The notes beneath the pieces were generated by a model, which had not been told where the DNA came from, searched no databases, and was given only the letters and a program-made list of their open reading frames with translations. 64,000 nt of DNA from assembly GCF_027568475.1 (NCBI RefSeq), contig NZ_JANKZG010000001.1, positions 62,001 through 126,000 on the forward strand, in the 5' to 3' direction. This document shows positions 38,143-48,200 of the stretch, one piece after another. The translations under genes were made by a program, and so were the position numbers. This DNA comes from Acinetobacter sp. HY1485. Lineage in GTDB: Bacteria; Pseudomonadota; Gammaproteobacteria; Pseudomonadales; Moraxellaceae. How positions within the stretch are numbered: the stretch's first letter is position 1; each line of letters begins with the position of its first letter.

Positions 38143-38691
38143 TTAACTTTTTTTAAATAATCCTGCTTGAACAGTGCCTGCTTTAGTTTGCTTAATAAGT
38201 ACCCAATCGCTAGGTAATTGTAATTGCGTTAAATTTCTGTCTGCTTCAATGTATATGAGCCCAGTAGATTCAATTAACGGATTAATCATTAAAGCCAGCT
38301 CTTGCCATAGGTTGAGCGAATAAGGTGGATCTAAAAACACTAAATCAAATTTTTGATTAATTTTTGACAATATATCTTGAGCATTTTTAACATGTACTTC
38401 ACAATTTTCAATTTTAAGAAGTTTACAGTTTTCTTTCAATTGTTGTGCTTGCACGCTGTTAGGTTCAATCATAACAACGTGTTTTGCACCTCGTGATAAG
38501 GCTTCAAATCCAAGTGCTCCAGAGCCTGTGCAAACGTCTAACACTTTTGTATTTTGAATATCCCACATGAGCCAATTAAACAAGGTTTCTCGAACACGAT
38601 CGGGTGTTGGGCGCAAGCCTTCAATATTTGCAAAGTTTAAGGTGCGGCGTTTAAATTCACCGCCAATAATTCTGAGTTGGTTTTTCATCAT
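38143..38691 (-). CDS. rsmD: 16S rRNA m2G966 methyltransferase
   Basis: A Rossmann-type N2-guanine methyltransferase for G966 of 16S rRNA. It shows RIIGGEFKRRTL, PTPDRVRETLFNWL, SAM motif VLDVCTGSGALGFEALSRG and catalytic LVFLDPPYS. Its 182 residues are normal. The start (ATGATG) follows the mrdA stop with no gap, so it is probably expressed by readthrough and re-initiation from mrdA. Confidence 0.92.
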   Translation of the reverse strand: MMKNQLRIIGGEFKRRTLNFANIEGLRPTPDRVRETLFNWLMWDIQNTKVLDVCTGSGALGFEALSRGAKHVVMIEPNSVQAQQLKENCKLLKIENCEVHVKNAQDILSKINQKFDLVFLDPPYSLNLWQELALMINPLIESTGLIYIEADRNLTQLQLPSDWVLIKQTKAGTVQAGLFKKS

Positions 38692-40725
38692 TTATTCGCT
38701 AATGTCTGTTGGCGTTGGCGTTGGCGTTGGCGTTGGCGTTGGCGTTGGCGTTGGCGTTGGCGTTGGCGTTGGTTTTTTTACCGTAGCATTTGGATCTGGA
38801 GCAAGTAGGTTACTACCACTTGGGAGTTGTCCCGGTTGAATGCCTGCTGTCATTAAGCCGCCACTAATTTGTTGGGATGTTGGCTTAATGGGGTTATTTT
38901 TACGTTGTAACATCCAATAGTCAAAAATAGGGCGTGCAAGATGCGCTGCAGATCCACCGTGTCGTCCATTCTCCCAAATCACTGCAATCGCAATTTCGGG
39001 ATTTTCTGCAGGTGCAAAACCAACAAATAAACCATGATCAAGTTGGCGTTCTGTTAGTAATGACTCATTATAGCGTTTGCCTTGTGCAATACTTTTTACC
39101 TGTGCAGTTCCTGTTTTACCTGCAATTTGATAAGCATTCGTTTTGATGCTACGACCTGTACCTTCGTTAATTACATTGATCATCGCATCACGCATTTTAT
39201 TCCAATCGTCAGTTGTGCCATTAAATTTAACCTGACCATCGGGTGCGTTTAAAATTGGGTGTGGTTTTGCGCCTTTTGTACTGTACAGCACATGCGGCGT
39301 GATGTGTTTACCTTGGTTAGACACAATACTCACTGCCATGGCAAGTTGTAGCGGTGTTGCAATAAATGCACCTTGCCCAATACTCACAGAAATGGTTTCG
39401 CCTCGTAACCATTTTGATTTATAGGCTTTCATTTTCCAATCAGGATTTGGGTAAATCCCACGTGCTTCACTTGGTAAATCGACACCTGTTTTTTCACCAA
39501 AACCAAATTCGCGCATCCATTCATTCATGCGCTCAATACCCAATTGATTGGCAAGAATATAAAAATACGTATCGCAGGAAAATTGAATGGCTTTGTTCAT
39601 ATTCACAATACCATGACCTGTTTTTTTCCAGTCACGGAATTTGTGTGAGTCTCCTGGAAGTTGGAAATAACCAGGGTCATTAATTGCAGTCGACCAATCC
39701 ACCACACCAAAGTGAATACCACCTAAACCTTCCATCGGTTTAATGGTAGAACCCGGTGGATAAGCGCCTTGTACCGCTCGGTTGTATAAGGGTTGATCGA
39801 GATTATCACGCAAGGCAGAATAATCTTTTCCGCTGATGCCTGTTACAAATAAATTTGGGTTAAAACTTGGACTAGAAACTAAAGCTAAAATTTCACCTGT
39901 ACGTGGATCCATGGCAACAATCGCACCACGACGTCCTGCAAGTTGTTCTGAGGCAACCGTTTGTAAACCATAATCTACGGATAAATATAAATCATTACCA
40001 CGCGCAGGGTCTTTTTTTCCTAAGTGACGTAGCACGTTACCATGTGCATCGGCTTCAACAGCTTCATTGCCCGGTGTGCCATGTAACAAGTCTTCGTAAT
40101 AGCGTTCTATGCCACTTTTACCAATAAGGTTTGTGCCGGCATATAAGTCTTTGTTAATTGTTTTAAGTTCGCGGTCACTAATACGCCCAACATACCCAAT
40201 CACATGCGCAAATAGTTCGCCATATGGATAGTAGCGTGTCATCTGCGTTTCAATTTGCACACCCTGAAATTGATATTTTGATTCACTAAACCGTGCAATT
40301 TCTGCTTCATTGAGATTAAGTTTAAGTGCCACACGTTCAGTTTTTTTAGCTGTTTTAATACGGCTGTTAAAACGGTCAACATCTTCTTGAGATAAATCTA
40401 AAATAGGGATAAGTCGTTTAACGGTATCATCTAAATTTTCGATATCTGCTTTACTAAGGGTAGCAGTAAAAACAGGATAGTTATCAGCTAATAATATGCC
40501 ATTACGATCGTAAATATACCCACGCGTTGGCGGCATGGGTTGTAAACGGATACGGTTGTTATCTGATGCTGTAACAAACTGTTGATGATTGATGACTTGT
40601 AAATAAATATAGCGAGCAATTAAGACTGCAAAGCAAACAGTTACAATGCCCACCGCAATAAAAACACGGTTACGATAAATTCGTTTTTCTTCTTGGACAT
40701 TCTTTAAAGGAAAATGTTGCTTCAT
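38692..40725 (-). CDS. mrdA: penicillin-binding protein 2 (elongasome transpeptidase)
   Basis: A class B peptidoglycan transpeptidase of the rod-shape elongation machinery. One N-terminal membrane anchor lies at ~20-42, then the dimerisation domain. Active-site SxxK is in PPGSTIKPMEGL, SxN-like in FSCDTYFYI and KTG in AGKTGTAQV. The protein is 677 residues, longer than E. coli PBP2 (633), with an extra C-terminal tail ending in eleven Pro-Thr pairs, encoded by a hexanucleotide repeat. rsmD follows directly. Confidence 0.93.
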   Translation of the reverse strand: MKQHFPLKNVQEEKRIYRNRVFIAVGIVTVCFAVLIARYIYLQVINHQQFVTASDNNRIRLQPMPPTRGYIYDRNGILLADNYPVFTATLSKADIENLDDTVKRLIPILDLSQEDVDRFNSRIKTAKKTERVALKLNLNEAEIARFSESKYQFQGVQIETQMTRYYPYGELFAHVIGYVGRISDRELKTINKDLYAGTNLIGKSGIERYYEDLLHGTPGNEAVEADAHGNVLRHLGKKDPARGNDLYLSVDYGLQTVASEQLAGRRGAIVAMDPRTGEILALVSSPSFNPNLFVTGISGKDYSALRDNLDQPLYNRAVQGAYPPGSTIKPMEGLGGIHFGVVDWSTAINDPGYFQLPGDSHKFRDWKKTGHGIVNMNKAIQFSCDTYFYILANQLGIERMNEWMREFGFGEKTGVDLPSEARGIYPNPDWKMKAYKSKWLRGETISVSIGQGAFIATPLQLAMAVSIVSNQGKHITPHVLYSTKGAKPHPILNAPDGQVKFNGTTDDWNKMRDAMINVINEGTGRSIKTNAYQIAGKTGTAQVKSIAQGKRYNESLLTERQLDHGLFVGFAPAENPEIAIAVIWENGRHGGSAAHLARPIFDYWMLQRKNNPIKPTSQQISGGLMTAGIQPGQLPSGSNLLAPDPNATVKKPTPTPTPTPTPTPTPTPTPTPTDISE
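38707..38772. repeat. hexanucleotide tandem repeat encoding Pro-Thr pairs in mrdA
   Basis: Ten perfect CGTTGG units plus one TGTTGG, in frame (minus-strand codons CCA ACG). Each unit adds one Pro-Thr pair to the PBP2 tail, so copy number can change length without a frameshift. Confidence 0.95.
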
Positions 40726-40867
40726 ATCCGCGCTAGGGTGGCAAAAGGCGAGCTATTTTAACGTAATATCGGCACCCATATCTATAAAGATAACAAAATA
40801 CTGATTGGGTATGGCACAATAGGGCACGCATCCATCATATAGATATTAAAAAAACAGAGAGCGTTTC

Positions 40868-42178
40868 ATGTTCGATTATATCAGTCAGTTATGGCACGAG
40901 TTTTGGCTTCGTCCAGACCATCTAGCAGTTTTAAGTATTGTACCTGTAACTGCATTCGTGACATGGGCTCATGTATGGATGGCGCTTAAAATGGTATTTT
41001 ACCCGATTAAATTTTGGGGTTTTCATATTGGACGTTTTCCTGTGGGATGGCAGGGAATTGTGCCACGTAAAGCAGGTCGTATTTCAGGCATCATTACTGA
41101 TAACACACTAAAAAAAATTGGTTCTTTAAGTGAATTTCTTGAGGCAATGGACCCTGAAGAAATGGCAACGATTATTGGTAAGCAAGTCGATGCACAGCTT
41201 GAAGATTTAATTGATGAGGTAATGTATGAGCGTTATGCAGTGGTATGGAATAATATGCCTTATTCAATTAAACGCCGTATTTACGATCAAGCACACAAAC
41301 AATTTCCAACCGTATTGCATGATTTAGTCACAGAACTGACGTCAAATGTAGAATCATTAGTAGACATGCGTGAGATGGTGGTGAGTCAGATGGAAAATGA
41401 CCGCCGTTTAATGGTACGTATGTTTTTAAAAGTAGGTCAAAAAGAAATTGATTTTATTTGGCATATCAGTGCGTTGATTGGTTGTGCATTTGGCTTGGTA
41501 CAAATGTTGGTTTGGTTTTTAGTGCCATGGCATTGGACGGTGCCATTTTGGGCATCGGTATGGGGCTTACTCACAAATTGGATTGCTATTTGGATGGTGT
41601 TTAATCCAATGTATCCACATTATGTGCGTTACCCACAATTTTTCCGCCGTACACAAGGTTTTCCTTGGATAGTGCCTATAATGCCACGTATTGGGCGTTA
41701 CAATATTCAAGGTGCATTTATGAAGCGTCAAGAAGAGGTGTCTGATGTGTTTGCCAAAGTGGTCACAGAAGAACTGATTACGCTTAAAACCATTATGACT
41801 GAAATGATGTATGGTCATTATAAAGACAAAACACGCCGTATTGTGAAAAAACATGTCAACCAAATTACAGATACACCGTTAGTACGTACCACGTTGCAGT
41901 TATCGTTAGGTGTAAAAGAATACGCAAAACTAAAAACAGACTTGATTGACCGCTCAATTGAAATTACGATGGTGCCTGTATGTGATCCGGCATTTAACGC
42001 AAGTCGGGCACGCAAAATTTTTCAAATGTTTAGAGATCGAATTCGCGATTTAACCCCACACGAATTTCAAAATTTATTACGTCCTGCATTTAAAGAAGAT
42101 GAATGGATTTTGATTGTATTGGGTGGCGTTACGGGGTTTATTGCCGGAACGATCCATTTATTTGTGGCTTTTTTATAA
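40868..42178 (+). CDS. DUF445-family membrane protein
   Basis: A 436-residue protein with hydrophobic segments at ~17-45, ~200-245 and at the very end (~415-434), and long soluble parts between. FPVGWQGIVPRKAGRIS, VWGLLTNWIAIWMVFNP and GGVTGFIAGTIHL fit DUF445, a conserved family of unknown function. Divergent from mrdA across a 142-bp gap where I see no distinct operator. adk follows within ~20 bp, so they may be co-transcribed. Confidence 0.75.
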   Translation: MFDYISQLWHEFWLRPDHLAVLSIVPVTAFVTWAHVWMALKMVFYPIKFWGFHIGRFPVGWQGIVPRKAGRISGIITDNTLKKIGSLSEFLEAMDPEEMATIIGKQVDAQLEDLIDEVMYERYAVVWNNMPYSIKRRIYDQAHKQFPTVLHDLVTELTSNVESLVDMREMVVSQMENDRRLMVRMFLKVGQKEIDFIWHISALIGCAFGLVQMLVWFLVPWHWTVPFWASVWGLLTNWIAIWMVFNPMYPHYVRYPQFFRRTQGFPWIVPIMPRIGRYNIQGAFMKRQEEVSDVFAKVVTEELITLKTIMTEMMYGHYKDKTRRIVKKHVNQITDTPLVRTTLQLSLGVKEYAKLKTDLIDRSIEITMVPVCDPAFNASRARKIFQMFRDRIRDLTPHEFQNLLRPAFKEDEWILIVLGGVTGFIAGTIHLFVAFL

Positions 42179-42184
42179 ACTTAA

Positions 42185-42850
<666 letters not shown>

Positions 42851-42860
42851 TTTTGATAAA

Positions 42861-42888
42861 AAAGAGCCTTATTGGGCTCTTTTTTTAG
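42861..42888 (+). terminator. terminator of adk
   Basis: AAAGAGCC pairs with GGCTCTTT around a six-base loop, followed by a T-run. The SD of the next small gene begins at the end of the T-run. Confidence 0.88.
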
Positions 42889-42898
42889 GAAAAGTAAG

Positions 42899-43066
42899 AT
42901 GAAAATACTGATTGTTATTGTACTGATTGTATTTATTGGAATTTCTATCTGGTTTTTAATTCAAAGCAAAAAGCTATTAAATGCAACTGTAAAAGCCGAG
43001 TCTGAATTACCTAAGCAACCAAAACCACGTCAATTGCATCCTCAAATTGCAAAAAATAAAAAATAA
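42899..43066 (+). CDS. small single-span membrane protein
   Basis: A 55-residue protein starting MKILIVIVLIVFIGISIWFLI, a likely membrane anchor, then a basic, Pro- and Lys-rich tail ending in NKK. AGGA lies nine bases before ATG 42899; the longer in-frame start falls inside the adk terminator and is unlikely. I do not recognise the family. It probably has a cytoplasmic tail and an N-terminal anchor, orientation unproven. Confidence 0.6.
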   Translation: MKILIVIVLIVFIGISIWFLIQSKKLLNATVKAESELPKQPKPRQLHPQIAKNKK

Positions 43067-43092
43067 AGTATTGATCTAAATCTTGTATCAGT

Positions 43093-43218
43093 TTCACGAT
43101 TTCACGATTTCACGATTTCACGATTTCACGATTTCACGATTTCACGATTTCACGATTTCACGATTTCACGATTTCACGATTTCACGATTTCACGATTTCA
43201 CGATTTCACGATTTCACG
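43093..43218. repeat. octanucleotide tandem array (TTCACGAT), 15.75 copies
   Basis: Fifteen perfect copies of TTCACGAT (43093-43212) and a partial one to 43218, with no spacers. It fills the gap between the small membrane gene and the nth stop codon, and lies within the 3' end region of both converging transcripts. Confidence 0.97.
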
Positions 43219-43219
43219 G

Positions 43220-43879
43220 CTAATTTTGGGTTGCACCAAACTCAAAGCGATCTGTCCAATGGCACACATCGCTCACCACGCACTCACCACATTTAGGTTT
43301 ACGTGCCACACAGCAGTAACGACCATGTAAAATAAGCCAATGATGGGCATCTAAAATAAACTCATCGGGAATCACTTTAATTAGGCGTTTTTCTACTTCT
43401 AATACATTTTTACCAACCGCTAACCCTGTACGGTTACCTACACGAAAAATATGCGTATCCACCGCCATTGTAGGCTGTCCAAATGCTGTATTTAAAACCA
43501 CATTGGCAGTTTTGCGTCCTACACCGGGTAAGGCTTCTAGTTCTTTACGCGTTTGAGGGATTTCACTGTTATGTTGTTCAATCAACATTTTACAGGTTTT
43601 AATGACATTTTCGGCTTTAGCGTTATATAACCCAATGGTTTTGATATAGCTTTTTAGTGTATCTACGCCTAAGTCATAAATGGCTTGAGGTGTATTTGCA
43701 ATCGCATAGAGCTTTTCTGTAGCTTTATTAACACTGACATCTGTGGCTTGTGCAGATAAAATAACTGCAATTAAAAGCTCAAAGTTGGATTTATAGTGTA
43801 ATTCTGTACGTGGATTAGGACGTTGATTACGTAAACGTTCAAAAAAAGTTTGAACTTCTGCTTTGGTCATATTTTTCAT
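43220..43879 (-). CDS. nth: endonuclease III
   Basis: A DNA glycosylase/AP lyase that removes oxidised pyrimidines. The helix-hairpin-helix LEALPGVGRKTANVV holds the catalytic Lys and VDTHIFRV holds the catalytic Asp. The C-terminal iron-sulfur loop is C-x6-C-x2-C-x5-C (CVARKPKCGECVVSDVC). Its 219 residues are normal. The start overlaps the rsxB stop (TAATG). Confidence 0.95.
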   Translation of the reverse strand: MKNMTKAEVQTFFERLRNQRPNPRTELHYKSNFELLIAVILSAQATDVSVNKATEKLYAIANTPQAIYDLGVDTLKSYIKTIGLYNAKAENVIKTCKMLIEQHNSEIPQTRKELEALPGVGRKTANVVLNTAFGQPTMAVDTHIFRVGNRTGLAVGKNVLEVEKRLIKVIPDEFILDAHHWLILHGRYCCVARKPKCGECVVSDVCHWTDRFEFGATQN

Positions 43880-44619
43880 TATTCACCTAATTGTTGTTGT
43901 AATGCATTCAGTTGATCACGTTTTTTAGCATCTTCACGCACACTTAACTGTTTTTCCAATTTTTTAATTTGTGTGCGTAAGCGTGCTTGTTCAATGGTCG
44001 TTTTTGCATCTAACATTGGGGTCTTAATGGCTTGTTTGGGTTTTAAATTTGGTACAAATTCGGCAAATAAAGCCGTATCAATTTGAGCTTTAACAATAGG
44101 TCCCTTGCGTGTACGTTCTGCTTCACGCGTGATATGTGCGTAATAGCGTGTGCGTAGGTCATTTTGTTGTTGCTGTTGTTCTTGTGCAGTTGGGACGTGT
44201 GGATCTTCGATTAAATCAATACAATCGACAGGGCAAGGTGGTACGCATAACTCACAGCCTGTGCAGAGGTCAGTCAAAATGGTATGCATCATTTTACCTG
44301 TACCAATAATGGCATCTACAGGGCAAGCGCTAATACATTTGGTACAACCAATACACTCATCTTCTCGAATAACAGCTTTGATCCGTTGTGGACGTCCATC
44401 ACTTACCGTTTGCCACTGACTTGGTTGAGCAACCAAAGTAGGACGACCTAATAATTGAGCTAGTGCATCGGCAACAGGTTGCCCACCTGGTACGCATTTG
44501 TTGGCTGCTTCTCCTTCGGCAATTGCTTTGGCATACGGTAAGCATCCATCACGATGTCCACAAAGTCCGCATTGTGTTTGTGGCAGTTGTGCATCTATTT
44601 GCTGAATAAGGGAAAGCAT
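43879..44619 (-). CDS. rsxB: RsxB/RnfB-type ferredoxin protein
   Basis: An iron-sulfur electron carrier of the RnfB family. The N-terminal cluster motif is [14 protein letters not shown], then two ferredoxin motifs: [12 protein letters not shown] and [12 protein letters not shown]. It has no N-terminal membrane anchor, and rsxACDGE are absent here. A basic, coiled C-terminal extension (~160-246) is additional. This stand-alone form next to nth is known from gammaproteobacteria such as Pseudomonas and Acinetobacter. fpr lies just upstream, a possible electron donor. Confidence 0.85.
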   Translation of the reverse strand: MLSLIQQIDAQLPQTQCGLCGHRDGCLPYAKAIAEGEAANKCVPGGQPVADALAQLLGRPTLVAQPSQWQTVSDGRPQRIKAVIREDECIGCTKCISACPVDAIIGTGKMMHTILTDLCTGCELCVPPCPVDCIDLIEDPHVPTAQEQQQQQNDLRTRYYAHITREAERTRKGPIVKAQIDTALFAEFVPNLKPKQAIKTPMLDAKTTIEQARLRTQIKKLEKQLSVREDAKKRDQLNALQQQLGE

Positions 44620-44663
44620 GGGTCTCGTGTTTGCAACAAAAAAAACAATTGTATCACAAGCCC

Positions 44664-44688
44664 AAAAAAAGCCGACTGATGTCGGCTT
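44664..44688 (-). terminator. terminator of fpr
   Basis: AAGCCGAC-TGAT-GTCGGCTT (44669-44688), followed on the minus strand by a T-run. Confidence 0.88.
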
Positions 44689-44692
44689 TTGA

Positions 44693-45472
44693 TTATTTTT
44701 CTACAAAGGCACGTTCAATCACGTAATCGCCCATTTCACCCATGCGTGGTGATTCTTTTAGACCATGTTGATCAAGTAGTGCTGCAACGTCTTTTAAGAA
44801 CGCAGGGCTACCGCATAACATGGCACGGTCTGTTTCACGGTTAAAACGTGGTAAACCAATTTTTTCAAATAGTTCACCTGTTTCAATGGCAGTGGTTACA
44901 CGGCCTTGAGTGTGGAACTCTTCACGCGTTACCGTTGGGTAATAAACTAATTTATCTTTAATGCCTAAATCTTCAAAGATCTCATTGTTTGGTAGTTCAT
45001 CGGTAATCAGGTCTTGGTAAGCTAATTCGCTCACAAAACGTGTACCGTGTACCACAATTACTTTTTCAAAGCGTTCGTAAGTTTCAGGATCACGAATAAT
45101 GGACAAGAATGGTGCAAGCCCAGTTCCTGAAGATAAGAGGTAAAGGTTTTTACCCGGTAAAAGGTCATCATGTACCAATGTGCCTGTTGGTTTGCGTGAT
45201 ACTAAAATCTCATCGCCCACTTTTACTTTTTGTAAAATAGAGGTAAGTGGTCCATCAGGTACTTTAATTGAGAAGAATTCGAGTTCTTCTTCATAGTTGG
45301 CACTGGCAATAGAATAGGCACGCATTAATGGTTTGCCATTTACTTCTAAGCCAATCATCACAAATTGACCGTTTTTATAACGTAATGCTTGGTCGCGTGT
45401 TGTTTTAAAGCTAAATAAAGTATCATTCCAATGGTGAACGTCTGTAATACGCTCAACGTTAAAAGCAGCCAT
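44693..45472 (-). CDS. fpr: ferredoxin-NADP reductase
   Basis: A 259-residue FAD enzyme that moves electrons between NADPH and ferredoxin or flavodoxin. The FAD site has MRAYSIAS and the NADP site has [18 protein letters not shown]. It ends ERAFVEK in the short C-terminal style of subclass I bacterial enzymes. It lies upstream of rsxB on the same strand but is separated from it by a terminator, so they are not one transcript unless it leaks. Confidence 0.93.
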   Translation of the reverse strand: MAAFNVERITDVHHWNDTLFSFKTTRDQALRYKNGQFVMIGLEVNGKPLMRAYSIASANYEEELEFFSIKVPDGPLTSILQKVKVGDEILVSRKPTGTLVHDDLLPGKNLYLLSSGTGLAPFLSIIRDPETYERFEKVIVVHGTRFVSELAYQDLITDELPNNEIFEDLGIKDKLVYYPTVTREEFHTQGRVTTAIETGELFEKIGLPRFNRETDRAMLCGSPAFLKDVAALLDQHGLKESPRMGEMGDYVIERAFVEK

Positions 45473-45568
45473 TTATACGGTCCAGTAATTTAATATCTGT
45501 GTTCTATTTTAATCTAATTTTAATGCCGATAAACTGAATATATTTAATTGTCTTTATAAGAAAAAGTG

Positions 45569-46234
45569 ATGAGCGATTTTTTAACCATTCCAATCATTGG
45601 AAAAATGCATTCTCCCTTTAAAGAAAAGTTTGGCATACCCCGTCAGCCTAATTTAGTGGAAATCGAAACTTTTATTGAGTTAAACCCACCGTACAATGAC
45701 CTTCGTGCATTTGAAGGCATTGAGCAGTTTAGCCATTTATGGTTGTTGTGGCATTTTCATGAAAATAAACATACCGATTTTAGACCACAGGTACGTCCAC
45801 CACGTTTAGGGGGTAATGAAAAATTAGGGATATTTGCGACACGCAGTATGTACAGACCTGCACCGATTGGTTTGTCTGTGGTGAAATTTAAACGCTTAGA
45901 ACACACTCAACACGGCTTACGTTTAGTAGTGACAGGTAGTGATTTATTAGATGGAACGCCCATTGTAGATATTAAGCCGTATATTGCGTATTCAGATGCG
46001 GTGGATGCCCAAAGCGGGTATGCTACTGCTGTGCCTGAGCGTAAACGTGTAATTTGGGAAGTGACCCCCAATATTGCAATACAACAAGAAATTGAACAAG
46101 TGTTATCGCTAGACCCACGCCCTGCTTATCAGCAAGATCCAAACCGAATTTATGGTATGCGTTTTGGCGATTGGAACGTGCGTTTTAGAGTCGATGATGC
46201 CATTTATATTTGTGGGGTTGAACATGAACTTTGA
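45569..46234 (+). CDS. trmO: tRNA (t6A37) N6-methyltransferase TrmO
   Basis: The YaeB/TsaA-type beta-barrel methyltransferase that converts t6A37 to m6t6A37 in tRNA-Thr(GGU). It shows FKEKFGIPRQPNLV, FSHLWLLWHFHEN and RSMYRPAPIGLSVV, all typical. The ATG at 45569 is taken rather than GTG 45566. It overlaps the next gene by 11 bp. Confidence 0.92.
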   Translation: MSDFLTIPIIGKMHSPFKEKFGIPRQPNLVEIETFIELNPPYNDLRAFEGIEQFSHLWLLWHFHENKHTDFRPQVRPPRLGGNEKLGIFATRSMYRPAPIGLSVVKFKRLEHTQHGLRLVVTGSDLLDGTPIVDIKPYIAYSDAVDAQSGYATAVPERKRVIWEVTPNIAIQQEIEQVLSLDPRPAYQQDPNRIYGMRFGDWNVRFRVDDAIYICGVEHEL

Positions 46235-47966
46235 AATTGATGTACTATGGTGTTTAGAGCAGTTAGTAAAAGATGGATTAATCAACGAGCGTGAAAAAGC
46301 ACTTGTTCAAACCACACATCGTAAAAAAGAACAACTGATGTGGCATCCACTTCAATGGATTGCAGATTTTAATTTGCAAAATCAACAAGACCAAAAAGCG
46401 ACCCTAAATTTAGTTTTTTTATGCAAATGGTTAGCACAAAAAGCGAATATTGCGTTTTATATTATTGATCCATTAAAAGCAGATGTTGCATCCCTTACCA
46501 AAGTGATGTCGCAAGAATTTGCCTTACGCAATAAAATTTTAGCGGTAGAAAGCAATGCCAATGAAGTGGTGATTGGGACAGCACAACCATTTGCAAATGA
46601 ATGGGTCAAAAATCTAGAACATAGTTTAAGCCCTAAAAAAATACGCAGTGTTCTACTCAACCCAGAACAATTACAGCGTTATTTAACCGAATATTATCAA
46701 GTAAGCCGTGCCGTTAGCTCATCGCAAAAGCTCCAAACGACAGAAAACAAAGGGGTAGAGGCACTTTTACAATTAGGCGATACCCAAAACCCCGATGCCA
46801 ATGATCAGCACATTGTGAAATTAGTGGATTGGATTTTGCAGTTTGCCTTTGAGCAAGGGGCAAGTGATATTCATTTAGAGCCACGTAAAGAAAAAAGTAA
46901 TGTGCGTTTTCGTATTGATGGGGTGTTGCATACCATTTATAACATGCCTGCAACCACGCTCACAGCAGTGATTGCCCGTATCAAAATTTTAGGACGCATG
47001 AACGTTGCGGAAAAACGTAAACCGCAAGATGGTCGTTTAAAAACCCGTACACCTAAAGGTATGGAGACCGAGTTACGTTTAGCCACGCTTCCCACCGCTT
47101 TTGGCGAAAAAATGGTGTTGCGTATTTTTGACCCCGATGTGCTTGTGCGTACTTTTGAACAACTTGGTTTTGATCAACGTTTACTCAGCCAATGGAATAC
47201 GATGACACAAAATAGTCATGGCATTATTTTGGTGACAGGTCCAACAGGTTCGGGTAAAACCACCACGTTATATTCATCTTTAAAACAGCTTGCGACGGAA
47301 GAAGTAAACGTATGTACCATTGAAGATCCCATAGAAATGCTAGAGGGCAGTTTTAACCAAATGCAGGTTAACTATGGCATTGATTTGGGTTTTGCTGATG
47401 GAATACGTGCCTTAATGCGTCAAGACCCCGATATTATTATGGTGGGGGAAATACGTGACCAAGATACGGCAGATATGGCAATTCAGGCGGCACTAACAGG
47501 GCATTTGGTACTTTCGACATTGCATACCAATGATGCACCGTCAAGTTTAACGCGTTTACACGATTTGGGCGTTCAGCCATTTTTAAGTTCTGCAACTTTG
47601 CTTGGTGTTTTGGCACAACGTTTGGTACGTAAACTCTGTAGCTGTAAAAAACAAGTTTCGGCTAATCCACAAGAATGGGCACAGCTCACTACAGGTTATA
47701 CGGTTACACCACCACAATCAGTTTGTCAGCCTGTTGGTTGTGAGTTGTGTCGCCATACAGGGTACAAAGGGCGTATTGGTATTTACGAGTTCATGCCAAT
47801 GACGTTATCACTTAAACAATTGGTGAGTGATAATGCGCCATTGGCTGATTTGCGTTACCAAACCAAGAAAGAAGGCATAGAACCACTGCGGATTGCAGGG
47901 GCACGAAAAGTAATGATGGGCTTAACTTCGATGGAAGAAGTTTTGCGTGTTGTGCCACTTACTTAG
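46224..47966 (+). CDS. gspE: GspE/PilB-family secretion ATPase
   Basis: A hexameric ATPase that drives pseudopilus assembly in type II secretion (or a type IV pilus relative). Walker A is GPTGSGKTTTLYSS, the Asp box is TIEDPIEM, Walker B is DPDIIMVGEIRD and the His box is LSTLHTNDA. A C-terminal zinc tetracysteine is present (LCSCKK and GCELC). At 580 residues it is slightly longer than most GspE. It starts inside trmO, with GGGG upstream. No other gsp or pil gene is nearby, in keeping with scattered gsp genes in Acinetobacter. Confidence 0.82.
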   Translation: MNFEIDVLWCLEQLVKDGLINEREKALVQTTHRKKEQLMWHPLQWIADFNLQNQQDQKATLNLVFLCKWLAQKANIAFYIIDPLKADVASLTKVMSQEFALRNKILAVESNANEVVIGTAQPFANEWVKNLEHSLSPKKIRSVLLNPEQLQRYLTEYYQVSRAVSSSQKLQTTENKGVEALLQLGDTQNPDANDQHIVKLVDWILQFAFEQGASDIHLEPRKEKSNVRFRIDGVLHTIYNMPATTLTAVIARIKILGRMNVAEKRKPQDGRLKTRTPKGMETELRLATLPTAFGEKMVLRIFDPDVLVRTFEQLGFDQRLLSQWNTMTQNSHGIILVTGPTGSGKTTTLYSSLKQLATEEVNVCTIEDPIEMLEGSFNQMQVNYGIDLGFADGIRALMRQDPDIIMVGEIRDQDTADMAIQAALTGHLVLSTLHTNDAPSSLTRLHDLGVQPFLSSATLLGVLAQRLVRKLCSCKKQVSANPQEWAQLTTGYTVTPPQSVCQPVGCELCRHTGYKGRIGIYEFMPMTLSLKQLVSDNAPLADLRYQTKKEGIEPLRIAGARKVMMGLTSMEEVLRVVPLT

Positions 47967-48117
47967 TTAAAATAAGGCGATTATTACGTGTGAGACGTAA
48001 ACGGTATTCTTCCCCTGCATGCATGATGCGAATTTCACGCCCTAAGGCAAATAAATTATTAGAATGTAGCATTGGTAGGCTGTGTGCAGTTTCGGTTGTA
48101 CGTGTAAAAAAATTCAT
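47959..48117 (-). CDS. hemP: HemP hemin uptake protein
   Basis: A 52-residue protein that I read from the sequence directly: MNFFTRTTETAHSLPMLHSN, continuing with NLFALGREIRIMHAGEEY and RLRLTRNNRLILTK. The last part is the HemP domain, needed for hemin use in several Gram-negative bacteria, in part by promoting expression of the heme receptor. SD GGAGAC lies seven bases upstream and a near-consensus Fur box lies ~25 bp before that. It overlaps the gspE 3' end by 8 bp, convergent. Heme transport genes are not in the window. Confidence 0.85.
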   Translation of the reverse strand: MNFFTRTTETAHSLPMLHSNNLFALGREIRIMHAGEEYRLRLTRNNRLILTK

Positions 48118-48142
48118 GCCGTTGTCTCCATGACTTAACGAT

Positions 48143-48161
48143 TTAAATGATAATCATTATC
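48143..48161. promoter_or_regulatory. Fur box upstream of hemP
   Basis: Matches the 19-bp Fur consensus at 16 positions (AATGATAATCATTATC is exact). It lies between hemP and the divergent Nudix gene, so iron could control one or both. Confidence 0.85.
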
Positions 48162-48200
48162 GAATAGACCTGTCAATATAAATTTACGAGTAATTACACA

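Noticed and set aside
38567..38839. Plus-strand frame with a Gly-Val repeat
   Set aside because: It is the complement of the mrdA Pro-Thr repeat and spans the mrdA/rsmD junction; it has no SD and no family match.
43093..43218. CRISPR array
   Set aside because: The repeats are 8 bp and directly abutting, with no spacers and no cas genes nearby.
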